54,279 nt of DNA from contig JAKEHO010000017.1 of the NCBI GenBank assembly GCA_022614965.1, positions 1 through 54,279 of the forward strand, written 5' to 3'. The notes beneath the pieces are model-generated. The model was not told the DNA's origin. It saw only the letters and a list, made by a program, of their open reading frames with translations, and made no database searches. This document shows positions 10,212 to 19,444 of the stretch, piece after piece. The DNA comes from Gammaproteobacteria bacterium. Lineage in GTDB: Bacteria > Pseudomonadota > Gammaproteobacteria > JAKEHO01. How positions within the stretch are numbered: position 1 is the first letter of the stretch; each line of letters begins with the position of its first letter. The position numbers and the translations under genes were made by a program.

Positions 10212-11501
10212 ATGAGTTCGCCACAGATGCGGTTCAATAAGCTTTCGGAATGGCTTGCGTGGCAGGAAACGCTGCATGTAAAAGATATCGAACTAGGTCT
10301 TGAACGTATACGATCGGTTGCTCACACGCTGGGCTTACACGACCCGCCCTATACCCTCATCAGCGTCGCGGGTACCAATGGCAAAGGATCGAGCGTTGCT
10401 CTCCTCGATGCCGTGCTGACGGCGGCTGGATATAAAACAGGACGCTATACATCACCTCATCTAATCTCATATAACGAGCGCATCCAGATAGGTGGTAGGA
10501 AAGTATCAGACGAGGCACTGTGCGACGCATTTGAGCGAATCGACCGAGCGCGAAACGGCGTGTCACTGACCTATTTTGAGTTTGGAACGCTTGCTGCGAT
10601 TGATATCTTTCAGCGGACGGATATTGACGTCGGAATTTTTGAGGTCGGTCTAGGTGGGAGACTGGATGCGGTCAACATGTTAGATGCGGATGTCGCGCTC
10701 GTGGCGGCTATCGATATCGATCACGTGGATTGGTTAGGTAGTGATCGCGATTCTATTGCTCGAGAAAAAGCAGGGATCTTTCGACCGGGGAGGCCGGCAA
10801 TCTGCTCGGATCCAAACCCACCTCAAAGCCTCATTGATCACGCCGCGACGCTGGGATCGCCCTTGTTCTGCCTAGGGCGTGATTTTGAGTGCGAGGTGTT
10901 AGATAATACGTGGTCTTGGCGGTGCGGTTCTATCAAGTACACGGATCTACCGAGGCCCAAGCTCTGCGGTGACTATCAATTGCAGAACGCAGCAGGGGTA
11001 TTCATGGCGCTGAGTCGTATCGCGCAGACACATTCCGTGAGCGAGGGCGCCTTGAGAACAGGCCTTACCACGCTCGAACTTCCCGGTCGTTTTCAGGTTA
11101 TTGAAGGGCCTATCCAGTATGTCTTGGACGTGGCTCATAATCGCCAAGCGGCAGAGATGCTGGCGCACAACCTTTCTCGGCTCCCCGCCCCTCGAATGAC
11201 CCGTCTGCTGATTGGAATGCTGAAGGATAAGGATCATTGTGCTGTATTTAAGGAACTTCGGAGCATTGCGGATGTCTGGCACGTAGCGACTCTTGGCACG
11301 TCACGGGGCGCAGCGAGCGCGACTTTGGCAAGGGAGTTGAGTGAGTTGAGAGTGTCGAGGCCGATTTTTACCTACAAAAATGTCGCTGACGCTTTTGCCC
11401 ACATTAATTCGGTCGCTCGGCCTGGTGATCGCGTGGTCGTGACTGGCTCGTTTCTGACTGTGGGTGACGTATTGCGGAGACTGATGCAGCAAAGCGAATA
11501 G
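10212..11501 (+). CDS. folC: bifunctional dihydrofolate synthase/folylpolyglutamate synthase
   Basis: FolC adds glutamate to dihydropteroate and to folates, keeping THF cofactors in the cell; this matters for the THF-dependent serine cycle encoded nearby. The Mur-ligase P-loop is SVAGTNGKGSS (about 51-61) and the folate-family signature GRYTSPHL follows. From ATG 10212 the protein has 429 residues. ATG 10227 (MRFNKLSEWLAW) is an equally good start. The open frame back to 10143 adds residues not seen in the family. Confidence 0.95.
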   Translation: MSSPQMRFNKLSEWLAWQETLHVKDIELGLERIRSVAHTLGLHDPPYTLISVAGTNGKGSSVALLDAVLTAAGYKTGRYTSPHLISYNERIQIGGRKVSDEALCDAFERIDRARNGVSLTYFEFGTLAAIDIFQRTDIDVGIFEVGLGGRLDAVNMLDADVALVAAIDIDHVDWLGSDRDSIAREKAGIFRPGRPAICSDPNPPQSLIDHAATLGSPLFCLGRDFECEVLDNTWSWRCGSIKYTDLPRPKLCGDYQLQNAAGVFMALSRIAQTHSVSEGALRTGLTTLELPGRFQVIEGPIQYVLDVAHNRQAAEMLAHNLSRLPAPRMTRLLIGMLKDKDHCAVFKELRSIADVWHVATLGTSRGAASATLARELSELRVSRPIFTYKNVADAFAHINSVARPGDRVVVTGSFLTVGDVLRRLMQQSE

Positions 11502-11516
11502 GATGAATTGCGTGTA

Positions 11517-12104
11517 ATGGAGCAAAACTTGAAAGAACGTTTGGTTGGTGCGGCCGTGCTGGTCGCCCTTGCCGTCATCTTCATACCCATCGTGTTCGAC
11601 GAGACGCCAACCCCCGTGACGACGATTACATCGACCAATATCCCACCTAAGCCCACGGATGTGTTCACTTCACGGATTATCCCTATTGATGAACTGACTC
11701 AGGATGTCACTCGGGAGCATCCTGCTGCACGTCCCATGCCGGATGGCTCTAGCGATGGCAACCGTGCCACCGAGCCTATTGTGACGGCTAAGAAGGATGC
11801 GGCGCCGTCGGTATTGGAAAACGCAACGGTGCCCGAGGATACCCCGGCTGTTGGTGAACGTGTCGGTCTCGTGGCTTGGGTAGTTCAGCTTGGGAGTTTC
11901 TCCAGTGAGGCGAATGCGCAGGCCCTCAATGAGAAATTGCGTAAGAGCGGGTATGCGTCCTTTGTTGATGCGGTCAATACGGATGGCAAAAAGGTATTTC
12001 GTGTCCGCGTCGGGCCCGAGCTTGTGCGTTCCGATGCTGAGGCCTTGAGAGAGAACTTGGGTAAGACGGTTAAGCTTGAAGGCATCGTTGTTCGATATCC
12101 GTAG
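11517..12104 (+). CDS. dedD: DedD-like SPOR-domain protein
   Basis: DedD-type proteins are bitopic inner-membrane proteins whose periplasmic SPOR domain binds denuded peptidoglycan at the division septum. The 195 residues show a short cytoplasmic N-terminus (MEQNLKERLVG), one transmembrane helix (about 9-27, AAVLVALAVIFIPIVF), a low-complexity periplasmic linker, and a SPOR domain in the last 75 residues (VVQLGSFSSEANAQ ... VFRVRVGPE). The start ATG 11517 follows AGGA by 13 bases; TTG 11508 is an alternative. The folC-dedD-cvpA-purF order is conserved in gammaproteobacteria. Confidence 0.9.
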   Translation: MEQNLKERLVGAAVLVALAVIFIPIVFDETPTPVTTITSTNIPPKPTDVFTSRIIPIDELTQDVTREHPAARPMPDGSSDGNRATEPIVTAKKDAAPSVLENATVPEDTPAVGERVGLVAWVVQLGSFSSEANAQALNEKLRKSGYASFVDAVNTDGKKVFRVRVGPELVRSDAEALRENLGKTVKLEGIVVRYP

Positions 12105-12201
12105 CGTTTAGGTCCATGCAGCACTTATGGCGGAAGGCGGATGTCTGTTAGAATGCAGCAAGACACGGTAGCCTAGGCAGGACACTGAGATACCAAGGTT
12201 C

Positions 12202-12690
12202 ATGGCCACGCCGGATATCGCAATCCTGGGTATCATCGCCGTTTCAGCCCTTATCAGTCTGTTGCGAGGGTTTTTGCGAGAATTTCTCTCCCTGATTGGC
12301 TGGGTGCTCGCATTCTGGGTTGGCATTCAATTCGCCCCGGACATCGCCGCTCGGCTTGCAGATCACGTTTCGGCGCCGTCGCTTCGTTTTGTGCTCGCCT
12401 TCGTTGGATTGTTCGTCGCGACGCTTGTATTGGCATCACTTGTTGCCTACGTTGTAGTCAAGCTCGGCGGGAAAACTGAATTCGCGGGGGTCGATAGGAT
12501 GCTCGCGCTGGTGTTTGGTATCGCTCGCGGTGCTGCGATTGTCGGCTTATTGGTCTTGTTAGCAGGCTTGACACCGTTGCCGCGTGACCCGTGGTGGAGT
12601 CAGTCGATATTCATCGGGTACTTCCAGGAAATCGCGATATGGCTGCGGAGTTACCTGCCTGAGGATATGGCGGGTTATATCAGTTATTAA
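12202..12690 (+). CDS. cvpA: CvpA family inner-membrane protein
   Basis: A protein of 162 residues with four predicted membrane helices (about 5-24, 28-46, 64-90 and 102-120). It contains the family's N-terminal RGFLREFLSLIGW motif and the central GGKTEFAGVDRMLALVFGIA stretch. CvpA was named for colicin V production in E. coli. Its molecular function is still unclear, but it is linked to envelope stress tolerance and is almost always next to purF, as here. Confidence 0.93.
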   Translation: MATPDIAILGIIAVSALISLLRGFLREFLSLIGWVLAFWVGIQFAPDIAARLADHVSAPSLRFVLAFVGLFVATLVLASLVAYVVVKLGGKTEFAGVDRMLALVFGIARGAAIVGLLVLLAGLTPLPRDPWWSQSIFIGYFQEIAIWLRSYLPEDMAGYISY

Positions 12691-12731
12691 ACCGGTGGTC
12701 GTATGATCCACTGCCGTGATGAGGATCGGCA

Positions 12732-14243
12732 ATGTGCGGAATTATTGGAATTGTCGCAAAGACTAACGTGAATCAGGTCTTGTATGATGGCCTGACGGTT
12801 CTTCAGCATCGCGGCCAAGATGCCGCAGGTATAGCGACCTACGACGACGGGCGCCTATACCTAAGAAAGAATAACGGGCTGGTCCGCGACGTTTTCCAAA
12901 CTCGGCACATGATGAACCTCAAAGGAAAACTTGGGATCGGACATGTGCGTTATCCTACGGCCGGCTGTTCATCATCAGCTGAGGCCCAACCCTTTTACGT
13001 TAATTCTCCGTACGGCATCACGCTTGCACACAATGGTAACCTAACGAACGCTGAGCAATTGAAGCACGATCTCTTCCGTGAGGACCTCCGTCATATCAAT
13101 ACGGAATCGGACTCGGAGGTGCTACTGAATGTGTTTGCGCATGAACTTCAGCGCCTAGGCAAACTCCATATCAGTGCCGAAGATGTCTTTAGTGCTGTGG
13201 CACAGGTGCATCGGCGTTGCAAGGGGGGGTATGCGGCCGTGGCGATGATCGCGGGCGTCGGCATCCTGGGATTCAGAGATCCCCATGGCATACGTCCAAT
13301 TGTGTTTGGCGAGCGTAAGTCAAAAGGGGCTACTGAATTCATCATAGCGTCCGAAAGTGTTGCCATTGCTGCATTGGGTTTCAAGCTTGTGCGTGATATC
13401 GAACCTGGGGAAGTCATCTTCATCGACGCGGGCGGCAAGCTGCACACGCGACAATGCGCCGAAAACCCGTTTTATTCGCCCTGTATATTCGAACATGTCT
13501 ATTTGGCACGTCCTGACTCGATTATCGACGGTATCTCTGTTTATAAAGCGCGGCTGCGCATGGGCAGGAAACTTGCCGCTAAGATAATGAGGCTGTGGCC
13601 TGACCATGATATCGACGTCGTGATCCCGATACCGGACACTAGCCGCACGGCGGCCCTGCCCCTGGCGTACGCCCTCGGCCTCAAATATCGTGAGGGGTTT
13701 ATTAAGAATCGGTATATCACGCGCACGTTTATTATGCCGGGTCAGGCCGTGCGTAAGAAGTCCGTACGCCAGAAACTGAATGCCATTGATCTGGAGTTTA
13801 GAGGGAAGAATGTATTACTGGTCGATGACTCGATTATACGTGGTACAACATCGCGCGAGATTATTCAGATGGCCCGCGACGCAGGTGCAAAGAAAGTCTA
13901 TTTCGCCTCCGCAGCGCCGCCTGTTCGCTATCCTAACGTGTACGGGATCGATATGCCGTCGGTAAATGAGCTGATCGCGCACAATAGGACAGAGGAAGAG
14001 GTGGCCAAGGAGATTGGCGCCGATTGGCTCATCTACCAGGACTTGGATGATCTTATCGATGCAGCAAGAAAGGGCAATCCAAAGGTTGAACGCTTTGATA
14101 CGTCGTGTTTTACCGGCGAGTACGTGACCGGCGACGTTAGCCAGGATTATCTTGATCACTTGGAGATCTTGCGGTCTGATAAGGCGAAGGCTAGATGGGA
14201 GGTTGGAGAGGTCGCCTTGACCGATCTGTCAAATAGCGCATGA
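12732..14243 (+). CDS. purF: amidophosphoribosyltransferase
   Basis: PurF makes 5-phosphoribosylamine from PRPP and glutamine, the first committed step of purine synthesis. The N-terminal nucleophile is Cys2 ([10 protein letters not shown]), exposed after Met removal. The PRPP-binding motif [16 protein letters not shown] lies near residue 361. The 503 residues match the family. No propeptide is present, as in the E. coli type. An 11-base gap follows its GAGGA ribosome site. Confidence 0.97.
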   Translation: MCGIIGIVAKTNVNQVLYDGLTVLQHRGQDAAGIATYDDGRLYLRKNNGLVRDVFQTRHMMNLKGKLGIGHVRYPTAGCSSSAEAQPFYVNSPYGITLAHNGNLTNAEQLKHDLFREDLRHINTESDSEVLLNVFAHELQRLGKLHISAEDVFSAVAQVHRRCKGGYAAVAMIAGVGILGFRDPHGIRPIVFGERKSKGATEFIIASESVAIAALGFKLVRDIEPGEVIFIDAGGKLHTRQCAENPFYSPCIFEHVYLARPDSIIDGISVYKARLRMGRKLAAKIMRLWPDHDIDVVIPIPDTSRTAALPLAYALGLKYREGFIKNRYITRTFIMPGQAVRKKSVRQKLNAIDLEFRGKNVLLVDDSIIRGTTSREIIQMARDAGAKKVYFASAAPPVRYPNVYGIDMPSVNELIAHNRTEEEVAKEIGADWLIYQDLDDLIDAARKGNPKVERFDTSCFTGEYVTGDVSQDYLDHLEILRSDKAKARWEVGEVALTDLSNSA

Positions 14244-14257
14244 TGTAATCGCATTGA

Positions 14258-14286
14258 TTGACATCCTTACCTGAATTCTCTAGGCT
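14258..14286 (+). promoter_or_regulatory. sigma-70-like promoter for metZ
   Basis: A perfect -35 (TTGACA, 14258-14263) is followed after 17 bases by TAGGCT (14281-14286), which matches three of six -10 positions. The predicted start near 14293 would place the transcript's 5' end just before the riboswitch P1 stem at 14298, as expected for a metabolite-sensing leader. Confidence 0.5.
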
Positions 14287-14296
14287 TCGGAGAAAA

Positions 14297-14361
14297 TGCG
14301 CCGATTTGATGTTCAGCTTGCGGGCGCGTAAGAAATTCTGCTAAAGCGAAGGAACCTGAAC
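14297..14361 (+). promoter_or_regulatory. SAM-II class (SAM-alpha) riboswitch aptamer
   Basis: The leader of metZ shows the ordered SAM-II landmarks as I know them. P1 is GCGCC (14298-14302) paired with GGCGC (14323-14327). The conserved GATTTG follows the first strand. CTTGCGGGCGCGT closes P1. A conserved GCTAAAG (14340-14346) lies in the 3' part. The pseudoknot can form between GTTC (14311-14314) and GAAC (14352-14355), or GTTCAG (14311-14316) with CTGAAC (14356-14361). SAM-II RNAs bind S-adenosylmethionine and repress methionine genes; metZ downstream fits. They are best known from Alphaproteobacteria. A SAM-V fold, which shares the core, is the main alternative. Confidence 0.82.
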
Positions 14362-14394
14362 CTGCTTTAGCGAAAGCTGAATGCGGGTTTTTTT
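14359..14394 (+). terminator. intrinsic terminator of the metZ leader
   Basis: A 13-bp stem (14359-14371 with 14376-14389, one bulged T at 14382 and two G-U pairs) closed by a GAAA tetraloop (14372-14375) runs into seven T's (14388-14394). It lies about 118 bases before metZ. Its 5' arm GCTTTAGC (14364-14371) is also exactly complementary to GCTAAAGC (14340-14347) of the aptamer, so an antiterminator can form when the aptamer is not folded around SAM. Confidence 0.8.
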
Positions 14395-14511
14395 ATGCAT
14401 TGATCTCGGGATCCCGGGCGACGAGTGGCTTCGTAGCACCGCATTTTGGACTGTACAACTGGTTTTTTAACAACATTTGAGGATTTGACTCGGACAGGTG
14501 AAGGAGGCGTC

Positions 14512-15702
14512 ATGGCTAAGATTGATCCCGGCCAGTACGGCTTTCACACCCGCGCGGTGCGCACGGGGCAGGCGCGGACGATGGAGGGCGAACAAAGCGA
14601 GCCCATTTTTGTAAGCTCAAGCTTCGTGTTTAAAGACGCTGCACAGGCCGCCCAGCGGTTTGCAGGGAAGGAGCCCGGAAACATCTACTCCCGGTTTACC
14701 AACCCTACGGTACGCACATTCGAAGAGCGGCTGGCGGCCTTGGAGGGTGGGGAGCGCTGTGTCGCCACTGCATCCGGAATGGCGGCGATACTCAGTACGT
14801 GTATGGGGCTTCTTGGTGCTGGAGACCATATTGTTTCATCGCGTAGCATTTTTGGCACGACGGTCAATTTGTTTAATGCGATACTGAAGCGATTTGGCGT
14901 CGAAACCACATTTGTACCGCTCACAGACTATGATGCTTGGGAAGCGGCGATCCGGCCTGAAACGCAACTTTTGTTTCTGGAGACGCCATCCAACCCACTC
15001 ACCGAGATCGCTGATATTCCCCGCCTTGCCGATCTTGCCCATGCACATGAATGTCTTTTGGTCGTGGACAACTGCTTCTGTACGCCCGCATTACAGCAGC
15101 CACTCGCACTGGGCACCGATATCGTCATTCATTCTGCCACCAAATATTTGGATGGACAGGGACGCTGCGTGGGCGGGGCGGTCATTGGCAGTGAAGAGCT
15201 ACTCGGCGAAAAGATCTTTGGGTTTCTGCGCACCGCCGGTCCGGCAATGAGCCCATTCAATGCGTGGGTCTTTCTAAAGGGACTTGAGACACTCCACTTG
15301 CGCATGCGAGCACAGAGTGCCAACGCGCTCGCCCTTGCACTATGGTTGGAGCAACAAGCCCACATTTCGCGAGTCTATTACCCGGGCCTTGCCTCGCATC
15401 GCCAGCATGCGCTTGCGACGAGACAACAAAATGATTTTGGAGGGATTGTCTCGTTCGAGCTTACGGGTGGCAGGGTAGCCGCGTGGCGCGTGATTGACGC
15501 CACGCGGCTTTTATCAATCACGGCAAACCTTGGAGATACCAAGTCCACCATCGTTCATCCAGCAACGACCACACACTGGCGGTTAACACCCGAGGAACGG
15601 ACAGAGGCAGGGATCACCGAGGGATTGATCCGCATTTCGGTGGGGTTGGAAGATATCGAGGATATTAAGGCCGACCTGCAAAGGGGCCTTGATCTGCTTT
15701 GA
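14512..15702 (+). CDS. metZ: O-succinylhomoserine sulfhydrylase
   Basis: MetZ makes homocysteine from O-succinylhomoserine and sulfide (direct sulfhydrylation). It is a PLP enzyme of the Cys/Met-metabolism family. The PLP lysine is K211 in SATKYLDGQGR; YSRFTNPT and the SNPL segment are also typical. The start ATG 14512 follows a strong AAGGAGG. The frame is open to 14446, but that part is leader RNA. The protein has 396 residues. It lies downstream of purF, as in pseudomonads, but here behind a riboswitch. Cystathionine gamma-synthase is the nearest alternative; the N-terminal HTRAVRTGQ and the purF linkage favour MetZ. Confidence 0.9.
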   Translation: MAKIDPGQYGFHTRAVRTGQARTMEGEQSEPIFVSSSFVFKDAAQAAQRFAGKEPGNIYSRFTNPTVRTFEERLAALEGGERCVATASGMAAILSTCMGLLGAGDHIVSSRSIFGTTVNLFNAILKRFGVETTFVPLTDYDAWEAAIRPETQLLFLETPSNPLTEIADIPRLADLAHAHECLLVVDNCFCTPALQQPLALGTDIVIHSATKYLDGQGRCVGGAVIGSEELLGEKIFGFLRTAGPAMSPFNAWVFLKGLETLHLRMRAQSANALALALWLEQQAHISRVYYPGLASHRQHALATRQQNDFGGIVSFELTGGRVAAWRVIDATRLLSITANLGDTKSTIVHPATTTHWRLTPEERTEAGITEGLIRISVGLEDIEDIKADLQRGLDLL

Positions 15703-15849
15703 TATGGGGTGGGGCATTGTCTCGTGGTTCGACATGCCGGATCGCATGCCTGTTGGGAGCGCGAGCATTGCGCATCGCGACAGCGTGCCCGCATGCGCAC
15801 GATCAATGAGTAACTGGTTGCGTAGTTTTGGCGTAGCATGGTAAAGTTC

Positions 15850-15898
15850 GGCGCCTCAATTCGTGGCGCGGGGGCCGTTTTTTCCCCCGTTCCGGCCC
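15850..15898 (+). promoter_or_regulatory. structured leader region before the serine-cycle operon
   Basis: The 272 bases between metZ and sga contain a dense set of complementary arms. GCGCC (15851-15855) pairs with GGCGC (15865-15869). CGGGGG (15869-15874) pairs with CCCCCG (15884-15889). GGGCCG (15872-15877) pairs with CGGCCC (15893-15898). The last two pairings share bases and exclude each other. A run of T's (15878-15883) lies in the loop of one form. I do not recognise a known RNA family. It could be the metZ terminator region or a regulatory switch. Confidence 0.35.
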
Positions 15899-15974
15899 TA
15901 ATCCTAGGCGACCATAAAAATGATAATGTCAAGTTAACCCTATATTTCCTGTAAGACTCGGAGGACGAGCCATT

Positions 15975-17180
15975 ATGCCGGGACGTAACTTTCTCTTTAT
16001 TCCAGGACCCACCAATGTTCCGGAGAGAATTCGCCGGGCCATTAATATTCCAATGGAAGACCAGCGGGCCCCCGATCTGCCGCAATTCACCCTCGCTCTT
16101 TACCAGGACTTAAAGAAAGTCTTTAAGACAAAGACGGGGCAGGTCTTTCTTTTCCCAGCGTCAGGAACCGGCGGCTGGGAGGCGGCGATCACCAATACCC
16201 TTTCACCGGGCGATAAAGTCTTGGCGTCAAGCTTTGGGCACTTTTCTCACCTGTGGATCGACCTTTGCCAGCGTCACAATTTGGACGTTGAGGTGATGGA
16301 GGTGGAGTGGGGTGAAGGAGTGCCCGTGGAGCGATACCAGAGGCGCCTCGCTGCCGACAAGAAGCATGAGATCAAGGCCGTTCTTGCGTGCCAAAATGAG
16401 ACGGCGACCGGGGTAACGAGCGACATGGCCGGTGTGCGCAAGGCCTTGGATGCGGCAAAACACCCGGCTTTATTTTACGTCGATGGTGTGAGCTCAATTG
16501 CGAGCATCGACTTTCGCATGGATGAGTGGGGAGTCGACCTTGCTGTTAGCGGGTCCCAGAAGGGATTCATGCTACCTACTGGACTCGCTATCGTCTGTGC
16601 CAGCCAAAAGGCGCTGGAGGCCCGGCGATCTGCCAAGCTAGCCCGCTGTTTCTTCGACTTCGAAGACATGATTAAGTCAAACAAGGATGGCTTCTTCCCG
16701 TATACCCCGGCAATGATGCTCATTCGTGGCCTGCGGGAATCCGTCAACATGTTGTTTGAGGAGGGCCTTGAGAATGTCTTTGCGCGTCATCACCGCTTGG
16801 CCGAGGCGGTGCGTCGAGGCGTGGAAGCCTGGGGCCTCAGGCTGTGTGCGAAGGAACGGAAGTGGTATTCGGATACCGTCAGTGGCATCTATGTACCCGA
16901 GGGATTCAATGGGACCGATGTGGTTAAAGTGGCCTACCAGCGTTACAACTTATCCTTGGGTGTAGGGCTGAACAAGGTCGCAGGCAAGATTTTCCGCATC
17001 GGCCATCTCGGTGATCTCAATGAACTTATGATTTTGAGTGCGATCACAGGCGCGGAGATGTCCATGCGCGATATCGGCATCGATATTGCTCCGGGTAGTG
17101 GTGTTGCGGCCGCGGAAGAATTCCTGCGCAGCACGGGGAAGTCGTTTGATACCAAGATAGGCGCAACGGCCGCCATGTAG
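15975..17180 (+). CDS. sgaA: serine-glyoxylate aminotransferase
   Basis: Sga transfers the amino group of serine to glyoxylate, giving hydroxypyruvate and glycine, the entry reaction of the serine cycle. It is a class V PLP aminotransferase of 401 residues. The N-terminal FLFIPGPTNVPERI is typical. The PLP lysine is K196 in SGSQKGFMLPTGL. A GGAGGA ribosome site lies 11 bases before ATG 15975. It is the first gene of a run with mcl, mtkA, mtkB, hprA and ppc, which fixes the physiological role. Alanine-glyoxylate aminotransferase would be the alternative reading without that context. Confidence 0.94.
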   Translation: MPGRNFLFIPGPTNVPERIRRAINIPMEDQRAPDLPQFTLALYQDLKKVFKTKTGQVFLFPASGTGGWEAAITNTLSPGDKVLASSFGHFSHLWIDLCQRHNLDVEVMEVEWGEGVPVERYQRRLAADKKHEIKAVLACQNETATGVTSDMAGVRKALDAAKHPALFYVDGVSSIASIDFRMDEWGVDLAVSGSQKGFMLPTGLAIVCASQKALEARRSAKLARCFFDFEDMIKSNKDGFFPYTPAMMLIRGLRESVNMLFEEGLENVFARHHRLAEAVRRGVEAWGLRLCAKERKWYSDTVSGIYVPEGFNGTDVVKVAYQRYNLSLGVGLNKVAGKIFRIGHLGDLNELMILSAITGAEMSMRDIGIDIAPGSGVAAAEEFLRSTGKSFDTKIGATAAM

Positions 17181-17273
17181 GCTGATCTCTGAATCCCCCT
17201 GCACGAAGAGATTGACAGATAGAAATGCTTCACAGCGGGGATTTGGGACGCGTGAACTGGGGAGGTGTGCTTT

Positions 17274-18224
17274 TTGAGTCATACACGTTATGAACCGGCC
17301 CGCGTGCGTCTTCAACGCAGCGAATTGGCAGTGCCCGGTTCCAACCCAAAGCTGTTCGCTAAGGCCGCCGACAGTGCTGCGGATTATGTCTTCCTTGACC
17401 TTGAGGATGCGGTCGCGCCGGCGGATAAGGAGCAAGCGCGCAAAAATGTGATTGAGGCGCTTAATCAGATTGACTGGCGCGCAAAAGACAAGACAATCTC
17501 GGTTCGCATCAATGGCATCGATACACACTATATGTACAGGGACGTGGTTGACGTCGTTGAACAGGCTGGGCACAACCTTGATACGATCCTAATCCCAAAG
17601 GTGGGTACCCCGAGCGATGTTTACATGGTCGATGCCATGGTGACTCAGATCGAGGAAGCCAAAGGGATCGGACACAAGATTGGGCTCGAGGTGCTGATCG
17701 AAACGGCCCTTGGTATGGCCAACGTAGAGGCGATTGCCACAATAAGTAACCGCTTGGAGGCAATGCACTTTGGCGTCGCGGATTATGCCGCCAGCTGCAG
17801 GGCAAGAACCGTCAGTATCGGGGGTCTCAATCCCGACTATCCGGGCGATCAGTGGCATACCGCACTGTCTCGTATGACGGTTGCCTGCCGTGCCTTCGGG
17901 CTGCGCGCAGTCGATGGACCGTTCGGCGATTTCAACGACCCGCAAGGGTACGTGCAGGCGGCCAAGCGGGCTGCGGCGCTCGGGATCGAGGGCAAGTGGG
18001 CCATTCATCCCTCGCAGATCGCACTCGCAAATGGGGTCTTTTCGCCGCCGGAACAGGAGGTGAACAGGGCGAAGCGCATTCTCGCGGCGCTTGACGAGGC
18101 GGCTCGGCAAGGCAAAGGTGCTGCGCAGCTCGATGGTCGAATGATCGACGCCGCTTCGGCCCGCATGGCGGAAAATATCGTTAAGGTTAACGAGGCCATC
18201 AGGGCAAAGGAGAAGGCCAACTGA
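17274..18224 (+). CDS. mclA: L-malyl-CoA lyase
   Basis: Mcl cleaves malyl-CoA to acetyl-CoA and glyoxylate, the last step of the serine cycle. It is a member of the HpcH/HpaI-CitE TIM-barrel family, with Mg-binding FLDLEDAVAP, the RINGIDTHYMYRD segment and the C-terminal KWAIHPSQI. The sequence closely follows the methylobacterial MclA pattern (ELAVPGSNP, GVADYAAS). I start it at TTG 17274 because GGAGG (17261-17265) lies 8 bases upstream; GTG 17265 would overlap that site. The length is then 316 residues. The 93-base gap after sga holds an inverted repeat (AATCCCC 17192-17198, GGGGATT 17237-17243). Confidence 0.93.
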   Translation: MSHTRYEPARVRLQRSELAVPGSNPKLFAKAADSAADYVFLDLEDAVAPADKEQARKNVIEALNQIDWRAKDKTISVRINGIDTHYMYRDVVDVVEQAGHNLDTILIPKVGTPSDVYMVDAMVTQIEEAKGIGHKIGLEVLIETALGMANVEAIATISNRLEAMHFGVADYAASCRARTVSIGGLNPDYPGDQWHTALSRMTVACRAFGLRAVDGPFGDFNDPQGYVQAAKRAAALGIEGKWAIHPSQIALANGVFSPPEQEVNRAKRILAALDEAARQGKGAAQLDGRMIDAASARMAENIVKVNEAIRAKEKAN

Positions 18225-18247
18225 AACCATCTTGAGGAGGTTACCCG

Positions 18248-19423
18248 GTGGATATCCACGAATATCAGGCCAAAGAATTGCTAGCGGATTTCGGTGTTTC
18301 GATACCGGCTGGCGGGGTTGCCTACAGTCCTGAACAGGCAGCGTATCGAACCAAGGAGATAGGTGGCGAGAAGTGGGTCGTCAAAGCGCAAATCCACTCG
18401 GGTGCGCGTGGTAAAGCGGGCGGCATCCGAATCTGTTCAAGCGATCGTGAAGTCTGGGAAGCGGCCGATGACCTCTTGGGCAAGCGCCTTGTGACGCATC
18501 AAACGGGACCGCAGGGCAAGGTGGTGCAACGGCTCTATATCGAGGCGGCGACCTCCATCGAGCGTGAACTGTATCTTGGCTTTGTGTTGGATCGCAAGTC
18601 CGAACGGATCATGGTGGTTGCCTCATCCGCCGGCGGTATGGAGATTGAAGAGATTGCGCGCCAGAAGTCCGAGTCGATCCTGCGTGCGAGCGTAGAGCCG
18701 GCCGTGGGAATGCAGGCTTTCCAGGCCCGCGAGCTTGCCTTTGGTTTAAATCTGGATCGAGCACTCATTAGTCAGGCGGTGACGACCTTCCTTGGTTGTT
18801 ACCGCGCATTTCGTGACCTCGACGCGACGATGGTCGAGGTCAACCCGCTGGTCGTTACTGAAGACGGACGGCTACTTGCGTTGGATGCCAAGCTGACATT
18901 CGATGATAATGCCCTTTTCCGGCGCCCGAACATCTCTGAGCTACGTGACAAGTCGCAAGAAGATCTGCGCGAGATGATGGCGGCCGATCGCGGGCTGAGC
19001 TATGTGGGTCTTACCGGCAAGATTGGCTGCATTATCAACGGCGCGGGCCTTGCAATGGCGACCATGGATATGATTAAGCACGCCGGTGGCGAGCCTGCGA
19101 ATTTCCTTGATATTGGCGGGGGCGCATCCCCCGAACGCGTCGCCAAGGCATTTCGCTTGGTGTTGTCTGACGAAAATGTGGAGGCCATGTTGGTGAATAT
19201 CTTCGCCGGAATTAACCGCTGCGATTGGGTTGCAGAAGGTGTCGTGCAAGCGGTGCAAGATATCGACTTTAAAATCCCGCTGGTCGTGCGCCTTGCCGGC
19301 ACGAATGTTGAAGCGGGGCGCCGTATCTTGAAGGAGAGCGGCCTGCCCATCATCACTGCAGATACACTGGCCGAGGCGGCCGATCGGGCTGTGGCCGCAT
19401 GGAAAGAAACGCGCGGTAAGTAA
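18248..19423 (+). CDS. mtkA: malate-CoA ligase (malate thiokinase) beta subunit
   Basis: MtkA is the ATP-grasp subunit of the enzyme that makes malyl-CoA from malate, ATP and CoA. The 391-residue protein has the SucC-like opening [16 protein letters not shown], the ATP-binding [16 protein letters not shown], and the Mg/active-site [12 protein letters not shown] near residue 200. From sequence alone it resembles succinyl-CoA synthetase beta. The adjacent mcl and sga, and the absence of other TCA genes, identify it as malate thiokinase. The GTG start at 18248 is preceded by a strong GAGGAGG. Confidence 0.92.
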   Translation: MDIHEYQAKELLADFGVSIPAGGVAYSPEQAAYRTKEIGGEKWVVKAQIHSGARGKAGGIRICSSDREVWEAADDLLGKRLVTHQTGPQGKVVQRLYIEAATSIERELYLGFVLDRKSERIMVVASSAGGMEIEEIARQKSESILRASVEPAVGMQAFQARELAFGLNLDRALISQAVTTFLGCYRAFRDLDATMVEVNPLVVTEDGRLLALDAKLTFDDNALFRRPNISELRDKSQEDLREMMAADRGLSYVGLTGKIGCIINGAGLAMATMDMIKHAGGEPANFLDIGGGASPERVAKAFRLVLSDENVEAMLVNIFAGINRCDWVAEGVVQAVQDIDFKIPLVVRLAGTNVEAGRRILKESGLPIITADTLAEAADRAVAAWKETRGK

Positions 19424-19444
19424 TTTTCTCGAAGGATTCGAGCG

